A DNA stretch of 6,709 nucleotides. It comes from Marinilabiliales bacterium. GTDB taxonomy: Bacteria > Bacteroidota > Bacteroidia > Bacteroidales > UBA12077. This document shows positions 5,844 through 6,709 of this stretch, one piece after another. Numbering within the stretch: position 1 is the stretch's first letter; each line of letters opens with the position of its first letter. The notes beneath the pieces are model-generated. The model was not told the DNA's origin. It saw only the letters and a program-made list of their open reading frames with translations, and ran no database searches. The stretch lies in assembly GCA_002869305.1 (NCBI GenBank), contig PKTC01000456.1:1-6709 (forward strand), given 5' to 3'. The position numbers and the translations under genes were made by a program.

Positions 5844-6709
5844 ATGGGATATTTATTTACATCTGAATCTGTCTCTGAAGGACATCCTGACAAGGTTGCT
5901 GATCAAATATCAGATGCTTTACTGGACGAGTTTTTACGTCGCGATCCCGAATCAAAAGTTGCTTGCGAAACGCTGGTAACAACAGGTTTGGTGGTTTTAA
6001 GCGGAGAAGTTCGCACCAAAGCATATGTCGATGTTCAGGAAGTTGCCCGAAGAGTTATCAAGCGAATTGGTTATACCAAGCAAGAGTATCGATTTGATTC
6101 AGAATCCTGTGGTGTTATTTCTGCTATTCACGAACAATCACCTGATATTAACCAGGGTGTTGTTCGCGAAAAAGAAGAAGATCAGGGTGCAGGTGATCAG
6201 GGAATGATGTTTGGTTATGCAAGCAAAGAAACCGACGATTACATGCCATTGTCATTGGTTCTATCGCATGTTTTACTGATAGAAATGGCCAAGATCCGAA
6301 GAGAAGGAAAAGAAATGACCTATCTGCGTCCGGATTCAAAATCTCAGGTTACCATTGAGTATGACGATAACAATGAACCACTAAAAGTGCATACCATTGT
6401 TGTTTCGACACAACACGACGATTTCGACGAAGAAAAAGCCATGCTTGCCAAAATTAAAAATGATGTTCAAAACATTTTGATTCCAAGAGCTAAGGCTTAT
6501 TTCCCAGAAAGAGTGCAGAAACTTTTTGGTGATGATTACATATTACATGTAAATCCAACGGGAAAATTTGTAATTGGGGGTCCTCATGGAGATACTGGCT
6601 TAACAGGTCGTAAAATTATTGTTGACACTTACGGTGGTAAAGGAGCTCACGGTGGTGGAGCATTCTCTGGAAAAGACTCATCTAAAGTAGACCGTTCTGC
6701 AGCTTATGC
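5844..6709 (+). CDS. metK: S-adenosylmethionine synthetase, 3' end beyond the window
   Basis: Cytoplasmic enzyme (methionine adenosyltransferase) that makes S-adenosylmethionine from methionine and ATP, supplying nearly all methylations. The frame is open to the window edge for 288 codons plus two bases. Family motifs in order: SEGHPDK (11-17) with the ATP-contacting His14, GAGDQG (115-120) followed by MMFGYA, YLRPDSKSQVT, NPTGKFVIGGPHGD, DTGLTGRK (250-257) and the P-loop-like GGGAFSGKD (270-278). All are intact. The start at 5844 gives MGYLFTSESVSEGHPDK, the N-terminus usual in Bacteroidia. The full protein should be near 400-430 residues, so about 30% is missing. In the usual GKDPSKVDRSAAY block, residue 279 is Ser instead of Pro. 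It has its own probable promoter and is likely transcribed apart from the small gene upstream. No SAM riboswitch is seen in the leader. Confidence 0.97.
   Translation, partial: MGYLFTSESVSEGHPDKVADQISDALLDEFLRRDPESKVACETLVTTGLVVLSGEVRTKAYVDVQEVARRVIKRIGYTKQEYRFDSESCGVISAIHEQSPDINQGVVREKEEDQGAGDQGMMFGYASKETDDYMPLSLVLSHVLLIEMAKIRREGKEMTYLRPDSKSQVTIEYDDNNEPLKVHTIVVSTQHDDFDEEKAMLAKIKNDVQNILIPRAKAYFPERVQKLFGDDYILHVNPTGKFVIGGPHGDTGLTGRKIIVDTYGGKGAHGGGAFSGKDSSKVDRSAAY

Overview
The window looks like chromosomal DNA of a member of the Bacteroidota, probably class Bacteroidia (perhaps near Marinilabiliales/Bacteroidales). The evidence is a TonB-dependent receptor with a carboxypeptidase-regulatory-like N-terminal domain, a long-form IspG with an inserted central domain, a GldA-type ABC ATPase, a stand-alone S23 four-helix-bundle gene, a MetK whose N-terminus reads like Bacteroidia MetK, AT-rich intergenic DNA, no clear Shine-Dalgarno sequences, and promoter-like TAnnTTTG boxes. 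The taxonomic call rests on recognition of these proteins, not on a search.

Layout: (1) 1-2138, plus strand: the 3' part of a TonB-dependent outer-membrane receptor gene whose signal peptide and true start lie left of the window. (2) 2139-2315: a convergent gap filled by two different palindromic repeats placed back to back. (3) 2316-4175, minus strand: ispG, the [4Fe-4S] enzyme of the MEP isoprenoid pathway. (4) 4176-4339: a divergent promoter region holding a C5/G5 hairpin repeat and a three-copy 7-bp tandem repeat. (5) 4340-5254, plus: a GldA-like ABC transporter ATPase. (6) 5255-5843: an S23-family four-helix-bundle gene flanked by imperfect inverted repeats. (7) 5844 to the right edge, plus: the first 288 codons of metK, which continues beyond the window.

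The genes do not form one pathway. ispG, metK and the ABC ATPase are housekeeping or envelope genes with separate jobs. The accessory signal is in the gaps: all four intergenic regions carry a repeat, and the repeats are of different kinds. The most interesting is the unit at about 5255-5791, where a small four-helix-bundle gene sits between related arms in opposite orientation. The left arm starts immediately after the stop codon of the ABC gene, and the right arm runs into the probable metK promoter. This looks like a small inserted cassette, but its mobility is inference. No RNA gene, CRISPR array, transposase or recognisable riboswitch was seen.
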